From positions 248,001-312,000 of the forward strand of contig NZ_JAIVAL010000003.1 in assembly GCF_020171985.1 (NCBI RefSeq): DNA of 64,000 bases, in the 5' to 3' direction. The stretch is from Halobacillus halophilus (GTDB lineage Bacteria; Bacillota; Bacilli; Bacillales; Halobacillaceae). Position numbers and translations under genes: made by a program. Of this stretch, positions 8,140 to 16,350 are shown one piece after another. The notes beneath the pieces are model-generated. The model searched no databases and was not told the origin of the DNA. It was given only the letters and a program-made list of their open reading frames with translations. The stretch's first letter is position 1. Each line of letters starts with the position of its first letter.

Positions 8140-8793
8140 CTAAGACTGATATTGAGTGATGCGTGTACTGACTTTCTCCATATGTAGATCGATCGCAGCG
8201 GAGGCCCGCTCGACATCTTGATCCTCTACCGCTTCCAGAATCGCTTCGTGTTCCTCGCAGGCTGCTTCTGCACTTTGAGACAGCGTGTTCGATAGGATGA
8301 TAAAAGCGCGGTAATCCCCGGAATTCATTTGCAGGATCAGATCCCGTAACTTCTTATTCTCATTGTCCTCGGTCAGGAGCAAATGAAAATTCCGATCCAG
8401 TTCAACAAACGTTTCATAGTCTTCCTCTGTAATCGCTTTCTTCTGGTTCCATACATTCTCCCGCAGTTGTTCCATGGTAGCTTGAGATCGAATAGGGGTA
8501 ATCGTGCGGAGGTTGTGCGTTTCAAGCAGCGTGCGGACTTCCATCAGATGCAGGGCTCCCTCCATCGTAAAGGTCGCCACCCTGGCCGGTTTCCCCTTCT
8601 GGAGGACGACCAGCCCATCCGCAGCGAGGCGGCGCAGTGCTTCACGCAGCGGCGTTCGACTCACACCGATCTGCTTCGATATTTTCTCTTCGGGCAATAC
8701 TTCATTGGCACTGAATTCTCCAGAAACAATCGACTGACGCAGCAAGTCATACGTCTGGTCGGAAATGGACATCATCTTATTGACCCTTCTCAT
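8140..8793 (-). CDS. GntR-family regulator with FCD domain
   Basis: A 217-residue repressor. Residues 10-70 are a GntR winged helix (PEEKISKQIGVSRTPLREAL). Residues 80-210 form an all-helical FCD effector domain with the metal-ligand pattern typical of the family (D near 130, H near 134, further His towards the end). It heads the TRAP operon and probably controls it in response to the transported acid (inference from position). The ATG at 8793 follows AGGTGGAG at good spacing. An inner ATG pair (residues 7-8) is less likely. A VanR/FadR-type palindrome lies upstream and should be its own operator. Confidence 0.9.
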   Translation of the reverse strand: MRRVNKMMSISDQTYDLLRQSIVSGEFSANEVLPEEKISKQIGVSRTPLREALRRLAADGLVVLQKGKPARVATFTMEGALHLMEVRTLLETHNLRTITPIRSQATMEQLRENVWNQKKAITEEDYETFVELDRNFHLLLTEDNENKKLRDLILQMNSGDYRAFIILSNTLSQSAEAACEEHEAILEAVEDQDVERASAAIDLHMEKVSTRITQYQS

Positions 8794-8816
8794 GAATCAC
8801 TCCACCTATGTTTTTT

Positions 8817-8833
8817 CTGTATACAGTATACTG
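8817..8833. promoter_or_regulatory. Operator for the GntR/FCD regulator
   Basis: CTGTATACAGTATACTG contains GTATAC-A-GTATAC (8819-8831), a perfect odd-centred palindrome. It resembles operators of FCD-type GntR regulators and lies about 25 nt upstream of the regulator's ATG. A -10-like TATACT is embedded in it on the minus strand, so binding would block transcription of the TRAP operon. Confidence 0.65.
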
Positions 8834-8984
8834 AAAATTGTATAAGAGTTTCATAACTTTGTAAACTGAATTTTAGAAAAATTACAAAAAGGAACACAAA
8901 AAAAGAAGCTTCCCCAACGAAATTCCTGCCACTATAAGAAAGTGCTGGAATCTTCATTTAGAACCTTCAATTTGTCCAATTTAA

Positions 8985-8993
8985 TGTTATAAT
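8985..8993 (+). promoter_or_regulatory. Extended -10 promoter element
   Basis: TGTTATAAT is a TGnTATAAT extended -10, located 60 nt upstream of the small plus-strand gene at 9055. No good -35 was seen, which is usual for extended -10 promoters. Confidence 0.45.
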
Positions 8994-9054
8994 TTTCTGA
9001 CTATTTGGATACACTATTTATACAAGAATCTATTAATAAAAGGAGCTGCTTCCT

Positions 9055-9321
9055 ATGCAGATTGAAGCGAAATGTAAACGGAGTATCTTCAGCCAAAAGC
9101 CTATCCGCCTGAACGAAGCGAAAAATGAAGAAGCCTTACAGAAACTATTGGACGAACCTCACCACTGTTACTTTACAGAAGGTAAATATTACACGTTCAC
9201 GGTACACCCTCAGGTGTGGGAAAGCACGAATAATTTCTCAGAGAATCAAATGTTTAATGTCGTCCGTGACTTTGACCGGGTCGCCGACCACTTTGAATTA
9301 CAAACGCTGTCTAAACTATAA
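9055..9321 (+). CDS. Small conserved-looking protein of unknown function
   Basis: An 88-residue soluble protein that I do not recognise. It is charged, with two Cys (residues 7 and 38) and an aromatic-rich middle (CYFTEGKYYTFTVHPQVW). No signal peptide or membrane segment is present. AAAGGAG precedes the ATG, an extended -10 lies upstream and a clean terminator follows directly. It is therefore a well-formed monocistronic gene rather than a random frame. Confidence 0.7.
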   Translation: MQIEAKCKRSIFSQKPIRLNEAKNEEALQKLLDEPHHCYFTEGKYYTFTVHPQVWESTNNFSENQMFNVVRDFDRVADHFELQTLSKL

Positions 9322-9322
9322 T

Positions 9323-9353
9323 CGAGCGATAAATTATCGCTCGGTTTTTTGTT
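9323..9353 (+). terminator. Terminator of the 88-residue protein gene
   Basis: CGAGCGAT (9323-9330) pairs with ATCGCTCG (9336-9343) and is followed by GTTTTTTG, directly after the stop codon. Confidence 0.85.
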
Positions 9354-9433
9354 TGCTAGACTAGGATACTCTATAAAAAAAGCCCCCATTCTATCATTCT
9401 CCTTTTCAGACATCTACAACTCTAGTGGTTCTA

Positions 9434-9469
9434 ATGAAAAACAAAGCTGCCCATAGAGAGGCAGCTTTG
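9434..9469 (-). terminator. Terminator of the RDD protein gene
   Basis: The perfect 10-bp stem CAAAGCTGCC/GGCAGCTTTG (9442-9451 and 9460-9469) is followed on the minus strand by TTTTTC. Confidence 0.8.
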
Positions 9470-9494
9470 CAAGCGGGTTAACCCGGTGATTATA

Positions 9495-9947
9495 CTAAAA
9501 GGAACCGTTCTTAAGATCAGATTTGTACTGTAACCCTTCCGCTTCTCCAGGGTCTGCTTCCGTCACATATGTGCCGGCAATGAAATCGTGAATCGCGCGG
9601 TTGTCCCTGCGCAAACCGACCATAAAGGCACTGACAATATAACCAATGCCAAGCGTCAGGGCATAAACAATGCCTGAAACAAACACACGCATAATCATCG
9701 TGCCAATCCCTACGTTTCTTCCATCTTTCTTCACGACACGGATGCCCATCAATCGCTTGCCTACCACATAGCCATACCAGAAGACAGGCACAATCATCAT
9801 GTAAAGGGACTGGATAAGGTTAGGGACAAAACTGTCCATGTCCACTTGAAATAAGAAAATCGAAATAAGACCGATCGGTAAGAATACGATAAGTCCGTCT
9901 AATAAGGAAGCTCCAAATCTTTTTGAAAATCCAACTGTTTGATCCAT
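9495..9947 (-). CDS. RDD-family membrane protein
   Basis: A 150-residue membrane protein of the RDD family. The characteristic Arg-Asp-Asp pattern is visible: R10 in KRFGASLLDG, the Asp of that stretch, and the Asp of NRAIHDFIAGTYV at residues 116-128. Three hydrophobic segments lie near 15-35, 43-62 and 85-110, and a GKRLMGIRVV motif is in the middle. Family members are small bacterial membrane proteins, some linked to ion or osmotic homeostasis. No specific role can be assigned. A good ribosome site (GAGGGG) precedes the ATG, and the gene is monocistronic with its own terminator. Confidence 0.88.
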   Translation of the reverse strand: MDQTVGFSKRFGASLLDGLIVFLPIGLISIFLFQVDMDSFVPNLIQSLYMMIVPVFWYGYVVGKRLMGIRVVKKDGRNVGIGTMIMRVFVSGIVYALTLGIGYIVSAFMVGLRRDNRAIHDFIAGTYVTEADPGEAEGLQYKSDLKNGSF

Positions 9948-10022
9948 AGTTTTCCCCTCTCTCTGATGCTGTCTCTCATTCTACTTGGGATAATATTCCT
10001 ATGCAAGGCTTAGGAATAAACC

Positions 10023-10139
10023 TTACACCTGTCTTTTAATCGTCATAAAAGAGTGGTTCATCCAATTGATATGTCCACCAAAAGATTCAGTTGCTTCATT
10101 ATCTCTATATTCTAATGATAATCTTCCAGCTTTAACCAT
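10023..10139 (-). CDS. Possible 38-residue small protein
   Basis: An open frame too short for usual gene calling: MVKAGRLSLE at the start and SFMTIKRQV at the end, hydrophilic with no membrane segment. AAAAGGGGA lies 6-7 nt before the ATG, and the frame sits directly after the hairpin that ends the xylose isomerase transcript. The codon choice looks coding-like, but nothing else supports it. It could be a gene remnant. Confidence 0.3.
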   Translation of the reverse strand: MVKAGRLSLEYRDNEATESFGGHINWMNHSFMTIKRQV

Positions 10140-10157
10140 TCCATTCCCCTTTTCACC

Positions 10158-10207
10158 TATAAGAAAAACACTTCCTATAAAGTAATAACTACTTCGGAAG
10201 TGTTTTT
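10158..10207 (-). terminator. Bidirectional terminator downstream of xylA
   Basis: AAAAACACTTCC (10164-10175) and GGAAGTGTTTTT (10196-10207) form a perfect 12-bp stem with a 20-nt loop. Both strands end in T-rich tracts. It lies about 100 nt beyond the xylA stop. Confidence 0.75.
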
Positions 10208-10310
10208 CAGTCTACGTTTATGAGGAGACTCTAAATGGTGAGAAGTTTATTTAGATCTTTCATTTGTGTATAAATATTTGGTAAATCTTAAATCCCATCA
10301 ATCACATTAG

Positions 10311-11639
10311 TTATTTCTCTTCAGCATACATCGTTAACAAGTACTGATTGATTTTAGCTTTTAGTTTTTCAAGACCTCCAGATTGATTCTGAGTTCGCTC
10401 AAGACCTAACGCATGCTTTTCAAGTTGGTGGAAGTCGGTTTTACCTTCAACAATATCCTTCCCTATGCCTTCACGAAAACTGCTGTATCTTTCCTCCACA
10501 TGTTTTTCAAGGACACCGTCATCCATTAATTTATGAGCCACTTTTAACCCGACGGCAAAGCTGTCCATCCCTGCGATGTGTGCATGGAATAAATCTTCCG
10601 GTGCAAAAGATCCACGCCGTACTTTTGCATCAAAGTTCAATCCGCCGCTTCCTAGTCCGCCATTTTTGATAATTTCATACATAGCTAGTGTTGTAGAGTA
10701 GAGATCTGTAGGAAACTCATCGGTATCCCAGCCTAACAATGGATGCCCCTGGTTGGCATCTACAGACCCTAACATATTATTGATTCTCGCATAATGAAGC
10801 TCATGTTCAAACGTGTGTCCAGCTAACGTTGCATGGTTTGCTTCAACGTTGAATTTGAAATGATCGGCCAAATCATACTTTTGTAAAAATGCATAGCCTG
10901 AAGCCACGTCAAAATCATACTGATGCGTGGTAGGTTCTTTCGGCTTCGGTTCAATGAGGAATTGAGCGTCAAAACCAATTTCTTTTGCGTAATCTACTCC
11001 CATGCGGAAGAATCGACCTAGATTATCAAGCTCAAGCTTCATATCTGTATTCAAAAGCGTTTCATAACCTTCACGGCCACCCCAGAATACATAGTTCTCG
11101 GAACCTAATTCCTTTCCGACTTCCAGACCTTTTTTCACTTTCGCTGCCGCATAGGCGAAGACATCCGCATGATTCGAAGAGGCTGCCCCGTGGACAAACC
11201 GAGGGTGAGTAAAGTTATTCACCGTATTCCAAAGGAGCTTCGTCTTACTGTCTTTCATATAATCTTTAATCATGGCGACGATTGTATCCAGGTTCTGATT
11301 TGACTCTCTTAAATTGCTCCCCTCTGGAGCTATGTCTACATCATGGAAACAGAAGTAAGGCACATTTAGTTTTTCAAAGAATTCGAAGGCTGCTTCCACT
11401 CTAGCTTTCGCTAAATCCATGCCATCATATTTATCCCAGGAGCGTATGGCCGTACCTGTACCGAATGGATCTGACAAATCTTCGGTGAATGTGTGCCAGT
11501 AAGCCACTCCGAACCGAAGGTATTCTTCCATTGTCCGTCCGCCTACTTTTTCTTCAGGGTTATAGAATTTGAAAGCGTATGGATTGGTTGATTGAGGGCC
11601 TTCATATTTTATGTTGTCTATATTATGGAAATAAGTCAT
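10311..11639 (-). CDS. xylA: Xylose isomerase
   Basis: A 442-residue cytosolic enzyme that converts D-xylose to D-xylulose, the first step of xylose catabolism. Family signatures are clear. [10 protein letters not shown] carries the catalytic His. [16 protein letters not shown] is the classic signature 1 region. [16 protein letters not shown] and [18 protein letters not shown] carry the metal-binding Glu, Asp and His residues. The length is standard for class II enzymes. GGAGG precedes the ATG. It follows the sugar symporter gene on the same strand after about 130 nt with no terminator between, so co-transcription from the XylR/CcpA-controlled promoter is likely. A xylulokinase gene is not in the window. 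Confidence 0.97.
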   Translation of the reverse strand: MTYFHNIDNIKYEGPQSTNPYAFKFYNPEEKVGGRTMEEYLRFGVAYWHTFTEDLSDPFGTGTAIRSWDKYDGMDLAKARVEAAFEFFEKLNVPYFCFHDVDIAPEGSNLRESNQNLDTIVAMIKDYMKDSKTKLLWNTVNNFTHPRFVHGAASSNHADVFAYAAAKVKKGLEVGKELGSENYVFWGGREGYETLLNTDMKLELDNLGRFFRMGVDYAKEIGFDAQFLIEPKPKEPTTHQYDFDVASGYAFLQKYDLADHFKFNVEANHATLAGHTFEHELHYARINNMLGSVDANQGHPLLGWDTDEFPTDLYSTTLAMYEIIKNGGLGSGGLNFDAKVRRGSFAPEDLFHAHIAGMDSFAVGLKVAHKLMDDGVLEKHVEERYSSFREGIGKDIVEGKTDFHQLEKHALGLERTQNQSGGLEKLKAKINQYLLTMYAEEK

Positions 11640-11767
11640 TAAGATAACCTCCTGATAGAGTCATAAGTTTTTATAGGAAAAATCGTACATCTATTTTTAA
11701 AAACACTAGTCCTGTTCCATTAAGTCATGCCACTTCCCGGCACATAGTTGGTCAGCTTTATGATGAA

Positions 11768-13186
11768 CTATTTGGAATGGGCCCTTGGCTGTTCCTCTTC
11801 TTGCTCACCTTTGTTTCTACGCAAACGCATCTCCAGCTGTTCCAACGATTTGCCCTTCGTTTCCGGAACAAATTTCCAGACAAACAAACCGGACAAGATA
11901 CTCATCACACCATAAAAAGTGTATGTAAAGCCTCCGCTGAACTCCATCATCATAGGGTAAGTTGACGAAATGAAATAGTTTGCAGCCCACTGAGCAGCAA
12001 CAGCAATGGCAACCGCTTGTCCGCGGATCTTATTTGGGAATATCTCTGAAATCAATACCCACACAATGGGACCCCACGACATCATAAAGGATGCTGTGTA
12101 AATAATGATAAATACAAGAGTAGCCATTCCAATCGCATTCCCATAAGCAAGTCCAGCAACGCCAAACATCCCGATGGTCATGCCAAGTGATCCGATCATC
12201 AATAGTGGTTTTCGTCCGAATTTATCAACCGTCATAATGGCAATGATCGTAAAGAGTACATTCACAAGTCCCATAATGATGGTCTGGAACATCGAAGCAT
12301 CCCGTGCTGCACCCATACTTTCAAAAATTCTAGGAGCATAATACAATGCGACATTAATCCCGACAAATTGTTGGAATACGGAAAGTAAAATCCCTACCAC
12401 AACGATTGGCACACCGAATGAAAACAGTTTCCCTTTTTTCGTATCAAACGAGTTGTTAATTTCATACAATGTCGCTTTTGCCATCGTTTTATCATAGATT
12501 TTATTCAAAATAGCAAATGCTTCATCATTTTTGTTTTGAGAAGCCAGGTAACGAGGCGTCTCAGGCACCGTAAATAATAGAAGGAGGAATAAGAGCGCTG
12601 GTATGGCTTCGGAGGCGAACATCATACGCCATCCGATCTCATTAACCCACTCTGTTGTCTGTCCTCTTGCAATCCCCCAGTTCACGAAATAAACGACTAG
12701 CATACCGAAAATAATAGCGAATTGATTCAATGATACTAACCTTCCGCGGATATGCGATGGCGCAATCTCCCCAATGTACATAGGAGAAACTGCAGAAGCC
12801 AGACCGACACCGATTCCCCCGATAATTCTATACACATTAAAGAGTAATAGAAGGCCATATGTTGGTTCTCCCACCGTAAAGAAAAGAGCCTCCGGATAGG
12901 CAGAACCCAGTGCAGAAAATAAGAAAAGAGCAGCAGCTAATATCAATGTGCGCTTACGACCGAAACGAGTAGCAAAATAACCGGATAGCAATCCCCCGAT
13001 AATACATCCTATCAAAGCACTGGAAACGGTTAAGCCATGAGCTAGCGAACTTAAGTTTAAATTATTCGCAAAATAAGTCTGCAAGGAACCTTCAGCCCCA
13101 GATATGACCGCTGTATCATACCCGAATAATAACCCACCTAGTGTGGCAACTAACGTGATTAAAACAATATACAATTTCTTATTCAT
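11768..13186 (-). CDS. MFS sugar:proton symporter, probably for xylose
   Basis: A 472-residue major facilitator of the sugar porter family (XylE/AraE type) with 12 predicted membrane helices. Diagnostic motifs are GGLLFGYDTAVISGA in helix 1, GRKRTLI after helix 2, PETPRYL before the central loop, DKFGRKPLL after helix 8 and the C-terminal PETKGKSLEQLE. It imports a pentose or hexose with protons. Xylose is favoured by its position upstream of xylA and behind a XylR-type operator (inference). The start at 13186 is supported by a short AAGGT site. Confidence 0.92.
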   Translation of the reverse strand: MNKKLYIVLITLVATLGGLLFGYDTAVISGAEGSLQTYFANNLNLSSLAHGLTVSSALIGCIIGGLLSGYFATRFGRKRTLILAAALFLFSALGSAYPEALFFTVGEPTYGLLLLFNVYRIIGGIGVGLASAVSPMYIGEIAPSHIRGRLVSLNQFAIIFGMLVVYFVNWGIARGQTTEWVNEIGWRMMFASEAIPALLFLLLLFTVPETPRYLASQNKNDEAFAILNKIYDKTMAKATLYEINNSFDTKKGKLFSFGVPIVVVGILLSVFQQFVGINVALYYAPRIFESMGAARDASMFQTIIMGLVNVLFTIIAIMTVDKFGRKPLLMIGSLGMTIGMFGVAGLAYGNAIGMATLVFIIIYTASFMMSWGPIVWVLISEIFPNKIRGQAVAIAVAAQWAANYFISSTYPMMMEFSGGFTYTFYGVMSILSGLFVWKFVPETKGKSLEQLEMRLRRNKGEQEEEQPRAHSK

Positions 13187-13232
13187 ACCTTACAGAGTAG
13201 AACCAAACGACTACTCCTTCCTCCCATCTTTT

Positions 13233-13246
13233 AGAAATCGCTTTCA
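13233..13246 (-). promoter_or_regulatory. cre site upstream of the xylose symporter
   Basis: On the minus strand TGAAAGCGATTTCT matches the cre consensus TGWAANCGNTNWCA at all but the last base. It lies just downstream of the -10, a position suited to CcpA roadblock repression. Confidence 0.6.
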
Positions 13247-13252
13247 AAAGAT

Positions 13253-13281
13253 ATTGTATCAACGGTTACTTTGTTTGTCTA
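13253..13281 (-). promoter_or_regulatory. Sigma-A promoter of the xylose genes
   Basis: TAGACA (13276-13281), a 17-nt spacer and TACAAT (13253-13258) on the minus strand, 67 nt upstream of the symporter start. Confidence 0.65.
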
Positions 13282-13296
13282 GTGAACAAACAAAGT
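13268..13296. promoter_or_regulatory. XylR-type operator
   Basis: ACTTTGTTTGT and ACAAACAAAGT form a perfect 11-bp inverted repeat separated by 7 nt, close to the known XylR (ROK repressor) box of bacilli with TTTGTTTG arms. It covers the -35 of the xylose promoter. No xylR gene is in this window. Confidence 0.75.
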
Positions 13297-13552
13297 ATTT
13301 TCCAGTTTTTACTTCATTGTTAATCAATTAAGTGAGGCTGTTTACCTGGTATTTGGAGTATAAGAAGAATTGAATTGTACATTCCAACCTCAAAGTAACT
13401 CACTCATTATACGGAGTCAGAAGTTATAGCTATTTATCCCTCTTCTCTATTTGAATTCTATAAATTCTTTACACGAGCCCTGATTAATTGGAAGGTAATT
13501 TTAAAAAACACACCATTATTTACTTTATATGTAAAAATATCACTCTCAGTTT

Positions 13553-13849
13553 GTGGTAAGTTTCACCATTGCATACGAGAATTTTAGTATGAGAAAAGAA
13601 CCTATTGAAGAAGCCATTGCCATATTTGGCACTCAAGTACGTAACACACGAACAGAACTGGGCATGACCCAGGAAGAGCTCGCTGATAAAGTCGAGCTGT
13701 CACCAAACTATATCGGTTATATTGAACGAGCAGAAAGGCATCCCGGCATCTATCAGATCATTGCGATCTCTTTTGCCCTGGGCGTCAGTCCTGCTGCCTT
13801 ATTCAATGACGTAAACGTACCGGATGATTTGTATAAATCTCCGGAATAA
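13553..13849 (+). CDS. XRE-family DNA-binding protein
   Basis: A small helix-turn-helix protein, 98 residues from the first possible start and 86 if the ATG at 13589 is used. The Cro/C1-type domain is evident at residues 28-85: VRNTRTELGMTQEELADKV followed by LSPNYIGYIERAERHPGI. The protein ends shortly after the domain (NDVNVPDDLYKSPE), so it has no effector domain. The ribosome site is weak for both starts. Such stand-alone XRE proteins commonly regulate neighbouring accessory or phage genes. The target here is unknown. Confidence 0.75.
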   Translation: MVSFTIAYENFSMRKEPIEEAIAIFGTQVRNTRTELGMTQEELADKVELSPNYIGYIERAERHPGIYQIIAISFALGVSPAALFNDVNVPDDLYKSPE

Positions 13850-13897
13850 GGATCTGGAAAGGAGTATAGAAGACATTCTGCATAGTAAGACTCAATG

Positions 13898-13940
13898 AAA
13901 AAAAGGCAGCGCAGCAATACCTACGATTTGCTGCGCTGCC
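13898..13940 (-). terminator. Strong minus-oriented hairpin with T tract
   Basis: GGCAGCGCAGCA (13905-13916) and TGCTGCGCTGCC (13929-13940) make a perfect 12-bp GC-rich stem. On the minus strand it runs into TTTTTTTC. It has the form of a minus-strand terminator but lies inside a stretch of plus-strand genes. It could serve plus-strand transcripts only weakly. Confidence 0.6.
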
Positions 13941-13972
13941 TTACTACTATATTGGAAGGAAGAAATTATACA

Positions 13973-14158
13973 ATGGATTATATTTTAACACGTACAGAAC
14001 TGGAGAATGATGGGCACAGGAGTATACATATCCTCGACATCCGCAAGGCTCAACACCTCATCTACTACCCGGAAGAAATATCGCATCTGGAGCAAAGTTT
14101 AAGAACGTTTCTATTTACCAGATTGAAAGGGATAAATGAAGGTCAGTACGATGCTTAA
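13973..14158 (+). CDS. Small hypothetical protein
   Basis: A 61-residue protein, not recognised. The frame extends upstream to 13895, but that part is encoded by the GC-rich hairpin at 13905-13940, so the ATG at 13973 after GGAAGGAAG is preferred. The sequence begins MDYILTRTELENDGH. It is hydrophilic with no export signal and ends in ARG/GLU-rich helical sequence (LEQSLRTFLFTRLKG). It follows the XRE gene on the same strand and could belong with it. Confidence 0.4.
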   Translation: MDYILTRTELENDGHRSIHILDIRKAQHLIYYPEEISHLEQSLRTFLFTRLKGINEGQYDA

Positions 14159-14353
14159 ATCTTACTTCAGCTCCTAATCCCTCAAATACCAGCCCGGGCT
14201 TCTTCCCCTTCTCTATTTTTAACCTCTATAACTTGATAGCTGCACGACTCTCCCGCTTTGCTTCTACCTTCTCTGCAAGCATATTAACCAATAGAATAGT
14301 TCTTTAAAAAGTACCCATTCCATTAAGCAAAACTATTCTGGCAACCAGCCATG

Positions 14354-14389
14354 AAAAAAAGGTCTCGCAGAATCTGCAGGACCTTTTTT
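14354..14389. terminator. Bidirectional terminator
   Basis: AAAAAAGGTC...GACCTTTTTT, with inner CGCAG/CTGC pairing, forms a stem with T tracts on both strands. It lies between the converging genes ending at 14158 (+) and 14389 (-). Confidence 0.75.
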
Positions 14390-14706
14390 CACGACAATCT
14401 TCGTACCGCGAGCGACACCCTGAATTGCCTACTAGTAAAAGTGATTATAAAATTGCCTGAATAGTTCTTTATCCTGACTGTATTCTTTCCCGTCATCCAG
14501 CCTGTTTTTCCTTCTATCTTTTGTATATTTGCTGCAAAAAAGGTTTGCTGGACCCCGTGGGCTATTTCGATAAGGGACAATACAAAGAGGATCAGAAAAA
14601 TCAGCGACACACCAATCAGCCAGGGTCTTTTCGTCATGATGGTGTCATAATACAACCCTACATTTGATGCCCAGTCACACGTGATCGGCAGCAGGGGATC
14701 TGTCAT
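14389..14706 (-). CDS. Small membrane protein, unknown
   Basis: A 105-residue frame, or 82 residues if the inner ATG (residue 24, MTKRPWLIGV) is the start. One strong membrane segment follows the inner start (WLIGVSLIFLILFVLSLIEIA). The remainder is basic and probably outside or at the membrane surface. Neither start has a strong ribosome site. I recognise no family. The terminator abutting its stop codon is the main support. Confidence 0.4.
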   Translation of the reverse strand: MTDPLLPITCDWASNVGLYYDTIMTKRPWLIGVSLIFLILFVLSLIEIAHGVQQTFFAANIQKIEGKTGWMTGKNTVRIKNYSGNFIITFTSRQFRVSLAVRRLS

Positions 14707-14914
14707 TTAGTAGGTTATTTAGGTGTTTCTATTAGCGGTGAGAGGGGTTTTCTCGAACTATGTTTTGATCCTTATAGTTATCTTTTAGGTTTCTTTAGTT
14801 CTTAGTGGCTGAAACCCTTTCTTCATCAAATATGGTCCGTCTTCTAATTCCTCTAGTGGCTGTGAATACTACAAACCTGGTTGTACGAAATAAGGGGGGA
14901 GTCAGATTACTTTT

Positions 14915-14943
14915 TTTACAATTATAGGAATAGATAGTACTAT
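14915..14943 (+). promoter_or_regulatory. Promoter of a short peptide unit
   Basis: TTTACA (14915-14920), a 17-nt spacer and TACTAT (14938-14943). It is followed 60 nt later by a ribosome site and an 18-codon frame, then a strong terminator. Confidence 0.45.
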
Positions 14944-15001
14944 ATGACGAGCAAAAATTACCAAATTTTCCGAATAATCATAAAGGGATAAAGGAGTTCA
15001 T

Positions 15002-15058
15002 ATGTTTTCATTATCTTACATATTCAAGGAAATACTTAGACCACTCTATACCCTTTAA
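15002..15058 (+). CDS. Possible 18-residue peptide gene
   Basis: The frame MFSLSYIFKEILRPLYTL is preceded by AAAGGAG at ideal spacing. A promoter-like element lies upstream, and the stop codon falls inside the stem of a strong terminator, giving a complete ~140-nt transcription unit. The peptide is short, hydrophobic and amphipathic with two basic residues. That would fit a type I toxin-like, signalling or leader peptide (inference only). It could also be a small RNA with an accidental frame. Confidence 0.35.
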   Translation: MFSLSYIFKEILRPLYTL

Positions 15059-15088
15059 CGGCTGTTGCTGTTAGAGGGGGCTTTTTTA
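15051..15088 (+). terminator. Terminator of the peptide unit
   Basis: CCCTTTAACGGC and GCTGTTAGAGGG form a 12-bp stem with two G-T pairs and a TGTT loop, followed by GGCTTTTTT. Confidence 0.8.
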
Positions 15089-15096
15089 TGTCCTTT

Positions 15097-15483
15097 TTAT
15101 AAATATGGTATGGATGTGTTAATTTTGTCTTTACTAATGTAATCATTTAGATAATCATAGATAGACTTATACGCTTCTTTTCTATAAACACTATGACGAA
15201 TGTGTCGTGAATCTCTGTAGCTTTGTTCATCTTCTATCTCTACAAAGCGTACTATTACAACATCTTGTTCTAGTTTCCCGTTCATAAATTTATTTACTTG
15301 ATAATCCGTTAATTGATATTTTGGTTTATTTTCACGAATATAGTTCTCAATATCCTTAAACAGTTGATCATGGTTTGTGTACCCTAGTTCCCAATCCCAA
15401 TTAACTTGATGCCATCTGTCAGGTTTGACCCCATCCTTTTGATCCTTTTGACTTTGATCTACCAGTTGTACATAGTATTTCAT
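15097..15483 (-). CDS. Hypothetical soluble protein
   Basis: A 128-residue protein, unrecognised. It is highly charged and rich in Tyr, Asp and Lys, with no signal peptide or membrane helix. It starts MKYYVQLVDQSQKD and contains the Trp-rich stretch RWHQVNWDWELGYTNHDQ near residue 25. AAAGGGG lies 5 nt before the ATG, supporting the start. It lies at the edge of a zone of decayed and accessory genes, so acquisition by transfer is possible. Confidence 0.6.
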   Translation of the reverse strand: MKYYVQLVDQSQKDQKDGVKPDRWHQVNWDWELGYTNHDQLFKDIENYIRENKPKYQLTDYQVNKFMNGKLEQDVVIVRFVEIEDEQSYRDSRHIRHSVYRKEAYKSIYDYLNDYISKDKINTSIPYL

Positions 15484-15603
15484 AGAATCCCCTTTCCGTT
15501 TTTACAAATTTTAGTTCATTGTATATCAGATTACCCTACTATAGTGCCTCTAAATCTTATCTAATGGTTTGATCTGCCACCCTAACGGTTGGACGTTCCA
15601 CTG

Positions 15604-16350
15604 TCACGCTCCTTCTATCATCTCTTTCACCTTGATCTGTATTCTCCACTCCTCACCATAGTCATAAAGATAAAGTATCGTATCGACTTGTTTTAACCCA
15701 GTTTCCCCAATGAGAATTTGATCGGCCGATTGTTCTGACGGTCCCTCTTCCGAACTGCTGAGGGAAGGTTCGGTCCAAGCTTTCCCGGTCATGAAAAAGC
15801 TATACAAATGGCCATCCCAAAACCCATAGGCTTGCTGAATGGCCACATGAAGATCTTCCATAGTGTCAACGCCAGAACATTGAATCTCAGCGCTCGCATC
15901 CCCTAGGGTGATTAGAAACGTGTAGGTTCCTTGAAACGGCTCTTCACCATTTCTCGGAAACATCGGCTGGAGATCATCCGTTTCAAACAAATCTTGAAAA
16001 CGATCGATAAATCGATCATCCTCATCGCCCCGGGAGTAGGACAAACCATAATCTGCTGCGACGATATCCTCAACTAGAATCAGACTATTTCCGTCTTCCG
16101 GATAACGTCCAGGGTTGACGAGCCACTCGCCTTCACGCTTTCTTGCTCACACGTTCCAAACCGATATCGGACGAGTGAGAAAGAGTGCCTGCAAGAGCCT
16201 CCAGCCCACCTCCGTGGACTGGATGGATATACTCTGTTTGTACGATTCCATTTTTTCCAAAAGCGTGTAATTCCATAGACCAAAATAAGAGAGTACAGGT
16301 ACCATATGACCGATATGAAAGAGAGAAATAGCAAACGTTCTTCCAGGCAC
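15604..16350 (-). pseudogene. Disrupted pRiA4b ORF-3-like gene
   Basis: One reading frame runs from 16350 to 15604 but is broken by a TGA at 16147-16149. The downstream half codes a recognisable plasmid pRiA4b ORF-3-like domain: TYTFLITLGDASAEIQCSG, the AIQQAYGFWDGHLYSFFM segment, and near the end LYLYDYGEEWRIQIKV. The upstream 67 codons continue in the same frame, so the break is a single nonsense change rather than two genes. A possible remnant product could start at the TTG at 16044. Upstream (16351-16560) the coding trace continues with four more stops. Relatives occur as passenger genes of IS1096-like elements and as longer chromosomal proteins of unknown function. Confidence 0.7.
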
